This document shows positions 29,870 to 40,266 of a stretch of 64,000 bases of DNA, piece by piece; position 1 is the stretch's first letter; the number at the start of each line of letters is the position of its first letter. Made by a program: the position numbers and the translations under genes. The notes under the pieces are model-generated. The model worked only from the letters and a program-made list of their open reading frames with translations. It was not told where the DNA came from and did no database searches. The stretch is from an uncultured Colwellia sp. (GTDB taxonomy: Bacteria; Pseudomonadota; Gammaproteobacteria; Enterobacterales; Alteromonadaceae): positions 118,166-182,165 of the forward strand of contig CAJXQM010000003.1 in the NCBI GenBank assembly GCA_913058145.1, read 5' to 3'.

Positions 29870-31054
29870 ATGTCAAAACGTGAAGTTGTTTTTTTAAGTG
29901 GTGTACGGACTGCAATTGCAGATTTTGGTGGCTCATTAAAAGGCGTTGCTCCTACGGATCTTGCAGGTCAAATGGTGGCAGAGGCAGTTAAACGTTCCGG
30001 TGCAAATAGTGAAGATGTTGGACATTGTGTTATTGGTAATGTTGTTCATACAGACCGTCGCGATATGTATATGAGTAGAGCGGCTGCACTAAAAGGTGGA
30101 TTACCCGAATCTACTCCTTCTTTGACGGTAAATCGCTTATGTGGTTCAGGATTACAAGCCATTATTTCTGCGGCGCAATTAGTATTACTTGACGATTGTG
30201 ACCTAGTGGTAGCGGGTGGTGCTGAGTCGATGACTCGTGCACCGTATTGGAGTCCATCAACACGTTTTGGTAGCAAAATGGGTGATACACAAATGGTTGA
30301 TCCTATGGTCGGCGCTTTAACATGTCCGATTACCGATACTCACATGGGTATTACCGCAGAAAATGTTGCCGAACAATGGGGAATAACTCGTGAAGAGCAA
30401 GATGCCGCAGCAGTAGAATCACACAATCGAGCGCAACGTGCTATTGAAGAAAATCGTTTCGCTGATCAAATCGTACCGGTTGAATTAAAGTCTCGTAAAG
30501 GTGTTGTTCAATATACTACCGATGAGCATGTCCGTTTTGATTGTACTATGACTGATATGGCAAAACTTCGCCCTGCATTTAAAAAAGATGGCTCTGTGAC
30601 CGCAGGTAACGCTTCTGGTATTAATGATGCGGCTGCTGTTGTTGTTATGGCTGATAGTGAATATGCTAAAGCCAATGGTTTAAAACCTCTTGCTAAGCTA
30701 GTAGGTTATGCTTTTGCCGGTGTTGCACCAGAAATAATGGGCATTGGACCTATCCCTGCTGTTAATAAATTACTTGAAAAAACCGGTATTAATAAAGATG
30801 ACATTGATGTTTGGGAAGTTAATGAAGCTTTTGCCTCTCAAGCACTAGCTGTTTGTCGCGATCTGGAATTAGACATGGAAAAAGTGAACCCTAATGGCTC
30901 TGGTATTTCTTTAGGCCACCCAATTGGTGCAACAGGTGCTTTAATTTCGGTTAAAGCAATTCATGAATTGCAACGTATTCAAGGTAAATACGCCGTGATT
31001 ACTATGTGTATTGGTGGTGGTCAGGGCATTGCTGCTTTAATTGAACGTGTATAA
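29870..31054 (+). CDS. Acetyl-CoA C-acyltransferase (second thiolase)
   Basis: 394-residue thiolase with nucleophile C91 (LCGSGLQAI), histidine in GISLGHPIGATGAL and cysteine in MCIGGGQG. It resembles BktB/PhaA-type beta-ketothiolases, which take slightly longer acyl chains; exact chain length cannot be read from sequence. It differs clearly from the upstream thiolase, so the pair is not a recent duplication. Its own terminator follows. Confidence 0.9.
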   Translation: MSKREVVFLSGVRTAIADFGGSLKGVAPTDLAGQMVAEAVKRSGANSEDVGHCVIGNVVHTDRRDMYMSRAAALKGGLPESTPSLTVNRLCGSGLQAIISAAQLVLLDDCDLVVAGGAESMTRAPYWSPSTRFGSKMGDTQMVDPMVGALTCPITDTHMGITAENVAEQWGITREEQDAAAVESHNRAQRAIEENRFADQIVPVELKSRKGVVQYTTDEHVRFDCTMTDMAKLRPAFKKDGSVTAGNASGINDAAAVVVMADSEYAKANGLKPLAKLVGYAFAGVAPEIMGIGPIPAVNKLLEKTGINKDDIDVWEVNEAFASQALAVCRDLELDMEKVNPNGSGISLGHPIGATGALISVKAIHELQRIQGKYAVITMCIGGGQGIAALIERV

Positions 31055-31108
31055 GTTTTACTAGGTATATATTGAAATTACGTTATCTGTAATTTTATAG
31101 AAACCGTC

Positions 31109-31136
31109 AAAAGCGATCTAATCAGATCGCTTTTTT
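31109..31136. terminator. Bidirectional terminator between thiolase and rarD
   Basis: Stem AAAAGCGATCT / AGATCGCTTTT with a 4-base loop; T runs on both sides. It serves the convergent thiolase (+) and rarD (-). Confidence 0.8.
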
Positions 31137-32049
31137 ATTTTACACGCTTTGACTTTATGTTGTGATATGCATCAAAGCTATATAAAGCAAGTGCTGTCCA
31201 AATAAATACAAAAGTAATAAATTCAGCCATATGCACTGGTTCATTAAAGTAAACAATCGCCAAAAAAAACATAATACTTGGCCCTATATATTGAAAAAAA
31301 CCTAGACTTGATAAAGTTAGTCTTTTGGCCGCAGCGGTAAAGCATAATAAAGGAGCTGTAGTCACTACACCTGCCATAACTAAAGTCACATTGAGTGTAC
31401 TGCTATTTAACGCCAAATTAGCCGTTGTGCTCTCAATAAAATAAACCCAGTAAATAATGGCAACAGGTAACATTATTAAAGACTCGATTAACAAACCAAC
31501 CAATGAATCAATATGCATTTTTTTCCTTAGCACCCCATATATTGCAAAGGAACTTGCTAATGCCAAAGAGATAAGGGGCAATGAACCGACAGTAAACAAT
31601 TGCACCAGTACCCCAAAAAAAGCTAGCCCTACAGCAATTATTTGATTTCTTCGCAGGCGCTCACTAAAAAACAACATACCTAACACAACATTAAATAGTG
31701 GATTAATAAAATAGCCTAGGCTCGCATCCAGTAAATGATCATTATTTACAGCCCAAATAAATAATAGCCAGTTAACAGCAAGAATAGTTGCCGATATCGT
31801 CAGCTTAGCAATTATTTTAGGTTGTTGGCATAACTGTACTAACACAGACCATTTTTTAGAAACCAATACGAGTATAAAGATAAAAACACTAGACCAAATA
31901 ACGCGATGCATTAGAATTTCACCCGCACCAAGCTCGAGAAGTAACTTAAAATATAACGGCGCAACACCCCACATAAAGTAAGCAGCTAAGGCATTATAAA
32001 CGCCACTACGGGTAGCTAATTGTTGTGAGGAAAGTACATTAGAATTCAT
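31135..32049 (-). CDS. rarD: EamA-family transporter RarD
   Basis: 304 residues with about ten membrane helices in two EamA repeats. The family signature near the start (GVYNALAAYFMWGVAPLYFKLL, split across residues 15-37) is that of RarD. Substrate unknown; related proteins export amino acids or metabolites. It neighbours a yigI-type thioesterase and recQ, as in E. coli where rarD, yigI and recQ lie close together. Confidence 0.88.
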   Translation of the reverse strand: MNSNVLSSQQLATRSGVYNALAAYFMWGVAPLYFKLLLELGAGEILMHRVIWSSVFIFILVLVSKKWSVLVQLCQQPKIIAKLTISATILAVNWLLFIWAVNNDHLLDASLGYFINPLFNVVLGMLFFSERLRRNQIIAVGLAFFGVLVQLFTVGSLPLISLALASSFAIYGVLRKKMHIDSLVGLLIESLIMLPVAIIYWVYFIESTTANLALNSSTLNVTLVMAGVVTTAPLLCFTAAAKRLTLSSLGFFQYIGPSIMFFLAIVYFNEPVHMAEFITFVFIWTALALYSFDAYHNIKSKRVK

Positions 32050-32136
32050 GATAACTATTAATAACTATGATAAATGAGTAGGATAACACTTGGTTTTTAT
32101 CTCCTCCGATGAAAAGAAAGTTACTTTTATTTAACA

Positions 32137-32592
32137 CTAACCAACCATATAAGTACCCGTACCAAACGCAATATGCTCACCAAGCTCATTATGCATTTCC
32201 ATCCGAGCAACCGCGACTTTACTGCCACTGCGGATAATGTGTGCGGTTACGATAAATTTCTCACCTCTACCGGGGCGCAAATAATCCGTACGTAAATCAA
32301 TTGTGCCAATTTTACTCACACTTTGATGAAGTGCTTCAGAAGTCATATCTGTTAACTGTGCAATAACATTTGCGGCGACCACCGTCCCACCTGCTAAATC
32401 AAGCGCAGAAGCCGTTACCCCCCCATGTAAAATTTTTTTAGAAGGGTTTCCTATAAGGATATCTTGCCATGTAAATTGAACTTCTGACTGTTGAGCATCA
32501 AACTGCGTTATTTTCAGCCCAAGCAGCTGATTAAATGGCATATTATTATTCCAGTAATCGGTCATTTGCTCTAACATGGCTTTTCTATTCAT
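32137..32592 (-). CDS. yigI: PaaI/YigI-family thioesterase
   Basis: 151-residue hot-dog-fold thioesterase. HGGVTASALDLAGGTVVAAN is the family's catalytic helix region, and IDLRTDYLRPGRG the central strand. Members hydrolyse medium- or long-chain acyl-CoA. The N-terminus (QMTDYWNNNMPFNQLLGL) agrees with YigI. Position between rarD and recQ supports the name. Confidence 0.82.
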   Translation of the reverse strand: MNRKAMLEQMTDYWNNNMPFNQLLGLKITQFDAQQSEVQFTWQDILIGNPSKKILHGGVTASALDLAGGTVVAANVIAQLTDMTSEALHQSVSKIGTIDLRTDYLRPGRGEKFIVTAHIIRSGSKVAVARMEMHNELGEHIAFGTGTYMVG

Positions 32593-32726
32593 TTGACTAC
32601 TCTCTGGTCTGACATGTAAATTTTATACATTAGCATTATTTACGTTAAATAGAATTAAAAAATCATCACACTAATGACAAGTCTAAGGTAAAATAATACT
32701 TTAAACCCTTATTGAAGATAAACCTG

Positions 32727-34556
32727 TTGAATTCAGCTACAAGCACTTTAACCACCTCTGATGAGAATAAAACTTTATTGCATGATACTTTAAAGCATTA
32801 TTTTGGTTACGACTGTTTTCGCTCTGGCCAAATTGAGATTATAACAAGCTTAATGCAAGGTAGAGACTCTTTGGTGTTAATGCCCACTGGCGGTGGTAAG
32901 TCTTTATGTTACCAACTACCTGCAATATTACTTCCCGGTATTACTATTGTCGTGTCACCACTCATTGCTTTAATGAAAGATCAAGTTGATAGCTTAACCC
33001 GCCAAGGTATTGCCGCTGCATTCATCAATTCTTCTTTAGACGCTCAAACCATTAAAGATATTTTTGTTAAGCTATCACAGGGTGAAATTAAACTATTGTA
33101 TGTCGCGCCAGAACGTTTAACCAACCGTTACTTTTTACAAAGCTTAAGTGAATTACCTTTAAGTCTATTTGCTATAGACGAAGCCCATTGTATCTCTCAA
33201 TGGGGTCATGATTTCCGACCTGCGTATACTCAACTACACTATTTAAAACAATATTTTCCACAAGTACCGGTGATGGCATTAACGGCTACAGCCGATGTAA
33301 CAACACGCAAAGACATCCTTACTCAATTATCACTGAACAACCCTTACATTCAATTAGATAGCTTTGACAGGGCTAATATACGCTTTACCTTGGCTCCAAA
33401 ATACGATGGAGAGAAGCAAGTTTTAGGTTACGTGCGCAAACAAGGTGATGATTCTGGCATTATTTATTGTAATAGTCGTTGGCAAGTAGAAAAACTGACC
33501 AAATATCTAGCCGCTTGCGGCATTAACTGCGCGGCTTATCATGCTGGTTTAGAAAATGATATTCGCGCTATCGTGCAAGAAGGCTTTACCAAAGACAATG
33601 TTCAAATTGTCATCGCTACCGTAGCTTTTGGCTTAGGAATTAACAAGCCAAATGTTCGCTATGTCATCCACTTTGAACCGCCGAGAACATTAGAATCTTA
33701 TTATCAAGAAATAGGTAGAGCGGGTCGTGATGGATTACCTGCTGAAGCCTTGTTTTTAGTTGCTGATAAAGATGTTGAGCGCATTAAAAAACGTATAAGT
33801 GAAGGTGATAACCCACAACGAGTCAATGTTGAAATGCAGCGGTTTGCTGCGATGAGTGCCTTTATAGATGCCCAAACTTGTCGACGACAAGTCGTACTGA
33901 ACTATTTTGCAGAATATACTGAACAACGCTGTGGTAACTGCGACATTTGCTTAGATCCTCCCAGCCAATTTGATGCAACAGAAGCGGCACAAAAAGTGTT
34001 ATCTTGCGTTTTTCGTATTAAACAACAAGGTGATATTAACCATGTTGTTGATGTTTTACGTGGTGAGAAGACGGCTAAAGTGTCTCAACAAGATCATGAT
34101 AAGGTATCTACCTTTAGTATTGGTAGTGGAAAAACGCCTGGCTATTGGTTCGCTATCATAGGACAACTCATTCATTTAGGCTACTTACAACAAGATATTG
34201 AACAGCAATCAACTCTTTGTTTAACAACAGCGTCTAGAAGTGTACTTAAAGCCACAGAGCCTTTAATGTTAGCTAGCCCGCGCTTACAAAAAGCCAGTTA
34301 TTGGCAAAATAAAAATCAGCAAAAAACCTACGACAGGGCTTTATTTGCCAAATTACGAGAACTGCGTAAGAGTATTGCCGATGGTGAAGATATTGCGCCA
34401 TTTATTGTTTTTAATGATGCAACTCTCTCAGAGCTAGCTCGAGTATTACCACAAACTTCACAGCAAATGTTAGCGATTAGTGGTATTGGCGATGTAAAAC
34501 TATCCCGTTATGGACAACCTTTTTTACAGCTAATAAAGCAACATATTAAAAACTAA
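32727..34556 (+). CDS. recQ: ATP-dependent DNA helicase RecQ
   Basis: Helicase domain with FRSGQ, Walker [26 protein letters not shown] and motif [12 protein letters not shown]; then the RecQ-C-terminal zinc domain (C-x16-CGNCDIC) and a C-terminal HRDC domain. It unwinds DNA in RecF-pathway repair and fork restart. There is no ATG at the expected position. Two in-frame TTG codons are candidates: 32712 (no ribosome site) and 32727, which has GAAGA eight bases upstream and gives 609 residues, the E. coli length. I prefer 32727. Confidence 0.95.
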   Translation: MNSATSTLTTSDENKTLLHDTLKHYFGYDCFRSGQIEIITSLMQGRDSLVLMPTGGGKSLCYQLPAILLPGITIVVSPLIALMKDQVDSLTRQGIAAAFINSSLDAQTIKDIFVKLSQGEIKLLYVAPERLTNRYFLQSLSELPLSLFAIDEAHCISQWGHDFRPAYTQLHYLKQYFPQVPVMALTATADVTTRKDILTQLSLNNPYIQLDSFDRANIRFTLAPKYDGEKQVLGYVRKQGDDSGIIYCNSRWQVEKLTKYLAACGINCAAYHAGLENDIRAIVQEGFTKDNVQIVIATVAFGLGINKPNVRYVIHFEPPRTLESYYQEIGRAGRDGLPAEALFLVADKDVERIKKRISEGDNPQRVNVEMQRFAAMSAFIDAQTCRRQVVLNYFAEYTEQRCGNCDICLDPPSQFDATEAAQKVLSCVFRIKQQGDINHVVDVLRGEKTAKVSQQDHDKVSTFSIGSGKTPGYWFAIIGQLIHLGYLQQDIEQQSTLCLTTASRSVLKATEPLMLASPRLQKASYWQNKNQQKTYDRALFAKLRELRKSIADGEDIAPFIVFNDATLSELARVLPQTSQQMLAISGIGDVKLSRYGQPFLQLIKQHIKN

Positions 34557-34560
34557 AAAA

Positions 34561-34577
34561 ACGCCAAATGGCGCTTT
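34561..34577. terminator. Small bidirectional terminator after recQ
   Basis: CGCCA/TGGCG stem flanked by A and T runs on both sides, between recQ (+) and the cytochrome gene (-). Short stem, hence modest confidence. Confidence 0.55.
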
Positions 34578-34616
34578 TAAAATTCATTACTGATAACTAG
34601 TAAATTATGTCAGCTA

Positions 34617-34916
34617 TTACTTTAAACTAGCGTAATAAGCAGCTAAATCAGCCATATCAGTCGGACTTAAGCTAGCAACCATACCTTTCATAGTTGGATC
34701 ATTACGTTTGCCTGATTTAAATTCTTTAAGTTGCTTTGCAAGGTAAGCTTCTTTTTGACCCGCAAGATTAGGGTAACTTGGAATAGCAGAAATACCCGCC
34801 ACACCGTGACATGCACTACACATCATTGACTTTCCTTTACCAGCAGCAGCATCACCAGCGAAAACAGGAGATGCCATCAATACGGTTGCAGCAACTGCAA
34901 GAGTAAGTTTTTTCAT
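34617..34916 (-). CDS. Small periplasmic cytochrome c (class I, c553/c4-half type)
   Basis: 99 residues: a signal peptide (MKKLTLAVAATVLMASPVFA) then one heme-binding motif CSACH near 32-36 and a C-terminal methionine ligand candidate in TMKGMVASL. Single-domain cytochromes of this kind shuttle electrons to terminal oxidases or reductases. No partner oxidase gene is adjacent. Confidence 0.9.
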   Translation of the reverse strand: MKKLTLAVAATVLMASPVFAGDAAAGKGKSMMCSACHGVAGISAIPSYPNLAGQKEAYLAKQLKEFKSGKRNDPTMKGMVASLSPTDMADLAAYYASLK

Positions 34917-35123
34917 AGTATTTGTCTCTCTCTCTTTGTCTATCAGAACTATTCATTGTTAAATTGACTAAATCCAGTATAAGTAAAATAATTTCTGCTG
35001 TCTTGGCTTTTTTGATTTAATATAATAATTAAGACCAAATATTGAATATTTAGCTTTGAAACATTGTCTATTTTTAATAACTTGGCACTATTTAAGCTAG
35101 CCTTTCTTAACATTGGAATATAA

Positions 35124-35441
35124 ATGCCTCCTATAGCAATACAATCAATTAACCTAGTTAATAATCACATCACAGTACTTTTTGATCAACGTTGGTTTCA
35201 AGAGGATATAACTACACTACGTCAATTGTTGTTCCATAATGTTTCAAATTTATGTATTAAAGAAATTATTATTGGCGCTGACCTAGAAAACATTCGTTTT
35301 CACTGGCTAGAAACAGAGTTTATTATAAACTTTGATTACTACAGTCAGTCATGTTGGTTTGATACTCAAGACCCTCACAGTTTAGCTGAAACACCCGCTT
35401 TATTTAATTTACTAACTCAAAATAACGAACGTTATGTTTGA
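35124..35441 (+). CDS. Small uncharacterised protein (DUF3630-like)
   Basis: 105 residues; the sequence around VLFDQRWFQEDITTL and RFHWLETEFIINFDYYSQSCWFD resembles the DUF3630 family found in Shewanella and Colwellia, by memory only. Soluble, no signal peptide. Function unknown. It lies between the cytochrome gene (divergent) and tesB. Confidence 0.55.
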   Translation: MPPIAIQSINLVNNHITVLFDQRWFQEDITTLRQLLFHNVSNLCIKEIIIGADLENIRFHWLETEFIINFDYYSQSCWFDTQDPHSLAETPALFNLLTQNNERYV

Positions 35442-35706
35442 TAAAACACTTATCAGCCAGTGCTTTCTTGGCGACAATATTCGCTATAGCAGTCTCCTAT
35501 TGGCACTCATACATCAACTAAGTAGTTTTATGGCAAAAAAAGGTATTTTTCTATAAAATAGACTTGCTTTGCTCTATACATCAGTAATTATATAACGAAT
35601 AATTCTATTATTATCATTGGGAATGTCTGATCATCAGGTGTGCCTTTAAAAATCGTTACTCCCTTGGTATAACATCAAAACCAACAGTAGAACTGAGAAG
35701 CAGACT

Positions 35707-36564
35707 ATGAGTGTAGTGTTAGATGAATTATTAGCTTTATTAAAGCTAGAGACCATCGAAAAAGGTATTTATCGAGGACAAAGCCAAGATTTAGGCTTGA
35801 GAGTTTTATTTGGTGGTCAAGTCATGGGACAAGCATTATCCGCCGCTCAAGAAACTGTTGATGCAGATCGTTATGTACATTCACTTCATTCTTATTTTTT
35901 ACGTGCTGGTGATGCATCGAAGCCTGTCATATATGAAGTAGAAAATATTCGTAATGGTACTAGTTTTAGTACCCGTAGAATAAAAGCAATACAAAATGGT
36001 AAAGCCATATTTTACATGACCGCCTCTTTTCAGTGTCCTGAAGAAGGTTTTAATCATCAAGATGTCATGCCAACGGTACCTAATCCCGAAGATGTTCCTT
36101 CATACAATGATTTTATTTTAAAAAATCAAGATGCGTTACCTAGAGACACACGTGAAAAATTTTTCGCTGAAAAACCCATCGAAATTCGTCCTGTTCAACA
36201 ATATAATTGGATCAAGCCAGAAAAAACTGATTCTCACTGCCAAATTTGGCTAAAAACTAATGGAAATTTGCCTGATAACTTGCGTATTCATAGTTGCATG
36301 CTCGCTTATGCCTCAGACTTTCACTTTTTGCCCACCGCATTGTTGCCTCATGGAGCGAGTCATTTATTGCCAAATTTTCAAATTGCTACCGTTGACCATG
36401 CTATGTGGTTTCATCGTCCCTTTCGGTTTGATGATTGGCTATTATATTGTATGGATAGCCCTTCTGCGAGCAATGGTCGAGGCTTAGTGCGCGGGCAAAT
36501 ATATAACCGCCAGGGTGAATTAGTTGCATCAACAATGCAAGAGGGTGTAATTAGGCAACGATAA
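35707..36564 (+). CDS. tesB: Acyl-CoA thioesterase II
   Basis: 285 residues (E. coli TesB 286), double hot-dog fold. N-terminal GQSQDLGLRVLFGGQVMGQAL, SLHSYFLRAGDASKP, and C-terminal DHAMWFHRPFRFDDWLLY are the family hallmarks. It hydrolyses medium- and long-chain acyl-CoA. It is a single gene. Confidence 0.94.
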   Translation: MSVVLDELLALLKLETIEKGIYRGQSQDLGLRVLFGGQVMGQALSAAQETVDADRYVHSLHSYFLRAGDASKPVIYEVENIRNGTSFSTRRIKAIQNGKAIFYMTASFQCPEEGFNHQDVMPTVPNPEDVPSYNDFILKNQDALPRDTREKFFAEKPIEIRPVQQYNWIKPEKTDSHCQIWLKTNGNLPDNLRIHSCMLAYASDFHFLPTALLPHGASHLLPNFQIATVDHAMWFHRPFRFDDWLLYCMDSPSASNGRGLVRGQIYNRQGELVASTMQEGVIRQR

Positions 36565-36611
36565 CGTATTTCCAGTAATGATGAATTTTTGGGTGCCGTT
36601 ACTCATAGCGG

Positions 36612-37874
36612 TTAACTAGAGACTGAATGCTTCCAGTCAAATCCACTTGGGTGTTGAAATATTCGTATGTCAAAGTGTGGGGCGATGGCAAAAAGATGAT
36701 CAAATATATCTGCTTGTATCGCTTCATATGCGATCCAATCTGTTGTATTGGCAAAACAATAGATCTCTAAAGGTAAGCCACTCGCAGTAGCCGGTAATTG
36801 TCGCACCATGCAAGTTAAATCATTACGTATATGATTATTTTGATTTAAATACATTTCAATATACGCACGAAAAGTACCAATATTTGTCAATTGACGCATA
36901 TTAATTTTGGTTAATGCTTCATCCTGAACAATACTCGAATCAAGTGATTCATTATCTACAGCAAGTTGAAGTTTTTTATCTGTTAAATAGCTTTTTAATA
37001 AATTGGTATTCACTAAAAAGTCTATTTTTTCCAAACTATAAAAATCGATACTGGCAATATCAACAATTAAGGTACGTTTAATGCGTCTTGCTCCGGTATG
37101 ATACATATTACGCCAGTTTTTAAAAGAATCACTGATCAATGCATAAGTAGGTATTGTCGTAATTGTTTTATCAAAATTTTCAACCTTTACCGTACTTAAA
37201 CCAATTTCAATTACATCACCATCAGCCCCATACTTTGGTAATTCAATCCAATCTCCAGCAACGACCATTTTGTTAGCTGAAATTTGAATGCTAGCAACTA
37301 AACCTTTGATTGTATCTTGAAAAATCAACAGTAAAACAGCAGTCAGTGCCCCTAAACCACTGAGTAAATATACTGGAGAACGGTCAATGATAAGTGATAT
37401 AACAATAATAATCGTGACTAAGTAAACTACTAACTTAATAACCTGGATAATAGAGTTAAGCGGGAGGTAACGCTGCTTTGCACTTTCACGGTAAACACTC
37501 TTACTCACATTAAGAACTGCACTAATAGATTGCGCTATTTGAAAAGCTAATAAAACCTTCGCAATAAGTATGAGCAAACTAGCGAGTAAAACACCATTAG
37601 GTAAAACTAATGGTGTTAAAAACAATATTAATATAAAAGGTAATAATAACGTTAAACGGCTTAATACCTTATGTTCAATGAGCGTATTATCCCACGTATT
37701 CTTAGTTTTTAAGATAAGCGTGTTTACCATCTTAAGCAGGTAGTTTTTAGCTATATAATAACTAATGGCAGAGATAAACAAGATCAGGAAAAAACCAATA
37801 CTAATTGCGCTTGTTTCAATATAGCTAGTATTTACGCCCTGCTCTATCAACCATGTTTTTATTAGCTCATTCAT
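36612..37874 (-). CDS. MscS-family mechanosensitive channel (YbdG-like)
   Basis: 420 residues. Five membrane helices precede the pore/beta region GDWIELPKYGADGDVIEIGLSTVKVENFD near 215-245, which identifies the MscS fold; the size and the ending resemble the YbdG/MscM subgroup. Such channels release solutes on osmotic downshock. It is separated by 16 bases from the upstream acyltransferase gene and is probably cotranscribed with it. Confidence 0.88.
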   Translation of the reverse strand: MNELIKTWLIEQGVNTSYIETSAISIGFFLILFISAISYYIAKNYLLKMVNTLILKTKNTWDNTLIEHKVLSRLTLLLPFILILFLTPLVLPNGVLLASLLILIAKVLLAFQIAQSISAVLNVSKSVYRESAKQRYLPLNSIIQVIKLVVYLVTIIIVISLIIDRSPVYLLSGLGALTAVLLLIFQDTIKGLVASIQISANKMVVAGDWIELPKYGADGDVIEIGLSTVKVENFDKTITTIPTYALISDSFKNWRNMYHTGARRIKRTLIVDIASIDFYSLEKIDFLVNTNLLKSYLTDKKLQLAVDNESLDSSIVQDEALTKINMRQLTNIGTFRAYIEMYLNQNNHIRNDLTCMVRQLPATASGLPLEIYCFANTTDWIAYEAIQADIFDHLFAIAPHFDIRIFQHPSGFDWKHSVSS

Positions 37875-37890
37875 TTACAGTCCTTTCACT

Positions 37891-38793
37891 TTATTTACCC
37901 GTTGATTTTTGCATCATATTTTTAAGCCGAACATCTTTATCATGCCAAAATTGTGTTAACCATTTTTGAAAATAAATTTTAAAATCTCGATTGTTAAAAT
38001 AATCACCATTTAATTCCTTGGTAATTTCAGTAGTGTGTACTTCCACTTGCACTTTTTTCACCCGTCCACATAAAAAATCAATAAATGTTGGGATACCATC
38101 AGGATAATGTATGGTGACATCTACAATCGTGTTTAAATGTTCTCCCATGGCATCAAGTACAAAAGCGATACCACCCGCTTTAGGTTTAAGTAAATGATTA
38201 AAGGGTGAATTTTGCTTATTATACTTTTCTTGGGTATAACGCGTACCTTCAATAAAACTCATTACACTGACCGGCTTATGTTTAAACTTAGCACAGGCTT
38301 TACGCGTAGTGTCTAAATCTTTACCTTTTAGATGAGGGTTGTTTTTTAAGGATGATTGGCTATAACGTTTCATAAAAGGGAAATCTAACGCCCACCAAGC
38401 CAAACCTAAAATAGGAACATAAATTAGCTCTTTTTTTAAAAAAAATTTTAAAAATGGAATTTGACCATGTAAAGCACGCTGTAGTACCACAATATCAACC
38501 CAACTTTGATGATTTGCTAAGACCAAATACCAATCTTTTCTATTTAACGCTTCTAATCCTGTGATCTGAATTTCAAATTGTGTAAATAACTTCTGATTGA
38601 GCGTGTTCATTGCAACCCAGCTAGTGGCCATTAAATCTAATAGATAACTAAAGATTTTCTGAGAACGCTTTATTGGTATAAGTGCCTTAAGCAAAGAAAA
38701 GACTAAAATAGGCAGTAACCAAAAAATGGTATTCAGGGTGTATAGTGTCAGTGACAAAAAACCAATGAGTTTAGCTGGAAGAAAATTAAACAT
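37891..38793 (-). CDS. 1-acyl-glycerol-3-phosphate acyltransferase family protein (YihG-like)
   Basis: 300 residues with two N-terminal hydrophobic helices and the PlsC motifs: NHQSWVDIVVL (NHx4D) near 93 and FIEGTRYTQEKY near 180. The length and motif spacing fit the YihG/YcgF-like acyltransferase subgroup, which adds acyl chains to lysophosphatidic acid. It starts the acyltransferase-MscS pair. Confidence 0.85.
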   Translation of the reverse strand: MFNFLPAKLIGFLSLTLYTLNTIFWLLPILVFSLLKALIPIKRSQKIFSYLLDLMATSWVAMNTLNQKLFTQFEIQITGLEALNRKDWYLVLANHQSWVDIVVLQRALHGQIPFLKFFLKKELIYVPILGLAWWALDFPFMKRYSQSSLKNNPHLKGKDLDTTRKACAKFKHKPVSVMSFIEGTRYTQEKYNKQNSPFNHLLKPKAGGIAFVLDAMGEHLNTIVDVTIHYPDGIPTFIDFLCGRVKKVQVEVHTTEITKELNGDYFNNRDFKIYFQKWLTQFWHDKDVRLKNMMQKSTGK

Positions 38794-39063
38794 AAATAAT
38801 TTTTAACGACAATGGCGATAATAACCTTATTTAATCATGCTTTAAGTTGAGACTCAAACTACTTTATTTAAGTACGTTCACTATTCTTTAGATAACTATG
38901 CAATAAAGCTATTTAAAAACACAATTTTGTCTACCACTTTAGACTGTTAAGTCAACAGTTTGGTTGTAATTAGTGCTGCAATACCCCATGCTAACTACAC
39001 TCAACCCATATCAAGATCAGGTTTCATCCATATTGATGGTCATTTGAGTATAAGTTTTTTAAT

Positions 39064-39068
39064 AGGAG
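39064..39068 (+). promoter_or_regulatory. Ribosome binding site fixing the proB start
   Basis: AGGAG five bases ahead of the ATG at 39074. The frame stays open to an ATG at 38960, but that extension has no ribosome site and is not part of the family. Confidence 0.8.
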
Positions 39069-39073
39069 TAATA

Positions 39074-40171
39074 ATGAATTTTAATAGAGCTGTAATCAAA
39101 GTGGGTAGCGCCTTAGTAGCGCCAACTCAAGAAGGTTGCAGCGGAAAGTACACATTAGCGATAGCGCAGTTTATTACTAAGTGCCAACAGCAAGGTAAAG
39201 AAGTAATTTTAGTCTCTTCCGGTGGTGTTGCCGCTGGTCGTAGTTTGATACAACATGGTTCTCCCAATTTATCACTTTCCACTAAAAAAGCCATGTCTTC
39301 TGTTGGACAAATGCAAATGATGGCTAACTGGCAGCGTTTTTTTGACATTCCTTGTAGCCAAATTTTGATCACCCAAGAAGATTTAGCCGACAGACGGCGT
39401 TTTATTAGCATTAAACACACTATAAGAATTCAGTTAGACAATGGCATTTTACCCATAGTAAATGAAAATGACACCATCGCTAGCGCAGGTTCATCCGTAG
39501 GTGATAACGACAATCTTGCCGCATTAGTCGCACAAGTGTGTGAGGCTGATAGCTTCTTTATTTTAAGTGATATTGATGGTGTTTTCACCAAAGATCCTAA
39601 CGTTCATGACGACGCTGTTCTGCTCCCTGAAATTGACAAAATTACTGACGAAATTTATGCGATGGCTGGCGTGAGTAGAAATCATCTGGCCACTGGCGGT
39701 ATGAAAACCAAAATTCAAGCGGCAGAAAAAGCCGTTGAAAATGGTATAAATACTTATATTATCAATGGTACTCGTAGTGAAGTCTTTGCTTCTTTACTGC
39801 AAGAAATAAATCCTGGTACCCGTTTTTCTGCTGATAAAAATATAATTACGGCGAAAAAACACTGGATTAAACATAGCCTAAGAAGCTACGGTAAAATTTA
39901 CTTAGATGCTGGCGCTGTAAATGCCTTAATAAATAAAGGTGCATCATTATTACCTTCGGGTATTACATCGGTTAATAATAAATTTGAAGCAGGTGATTCG
40001 GTTGATTTAATCGACGGTAAAAGTAAGAAGCTAATCGCTAAAGGTATCAGTTTATATAACCACAATGATTTAAAACGTATCATGGGTAAGCATAGTGATG
40101 AAATTGCTAGTGTTTTGGGGCATAACGAAGGCGATGTTGTAGTACATCGTGATGATATGGTCATTTTATAA
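39074..40171 (+). CDS. proB: Glutamate 5-kinase
   Basis: 365 residues (E. coli 367). The amino-acid-kinase domain begins RAVIKVGSALV and contains VSSGGVAAGR, the VNENDTIA glutamate site and GTGGMKTK-like ATGGMKTK; a C-terminal PUA domain follows (about 275-365). It phosphorylates glutamate as the first step of proline synthesis and is normally feedback inhibited by proline. proA follows 95 bases later, with a palindromic repeat between. Confidence 0.95.
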   Translation: MNFNRAVIKVGSALVAPTQEGCSGKYTLAIAQFITKCQQQGKEVILVSSGGVAAGRSLIQHGSPNLSLSTKKAMSSVGQMQMMANWQRFFDIPCSQILITQEDLADRRRFISIKHTIRIQLDNGILPIVNENDTIASAGSSVGDNDNLAALVAQVCEADSFFILSDIDGVFTKDPNVHDDAVLLPEIDKITDEIYAMAGVSRNHLATGGMKTKIQAAEKAVENGINTYIINGTRSEVFASLLQEINPGTRFSADKNIITAKKHWIKHSLRSYGKIYLDAGAVNALINKGASLLPSGITSVNNKFEAGDSVDLIDGKSKKLIAKGISLYNHNDLKRIMGKHSDEIASVLGHNEGDVVVHRDDMVIL

Positions 40172-40183
40172 ATCACCCTTATT

Positions 40184-40230
40184 TATACCCGCTCCACTTG
40201 CAGATGGATGTTTCAACTGGAACGGGTATA
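40184..40230. repeat. ~45-bp palindromic intergenic repeat, copy A
   Basis: Begins TATACCCG and ends CGGGTATA, with an imperfectly symmetric interior (CTCCACTTG / CAACTGGAA). It lies between proB and proA. A second copy is at 43607-43651. Confidence 0.75.
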
Positions 40231-40266
40231 TATCATTGCAAGAAATAACAAAGAAGAGTAAATAAA

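Noticed and set aside
38960..39073. 38-codon extension of proB
   Set aside because: Not part of the family and lacks a ribosome site; the ATG at 39074 has AGGAG.
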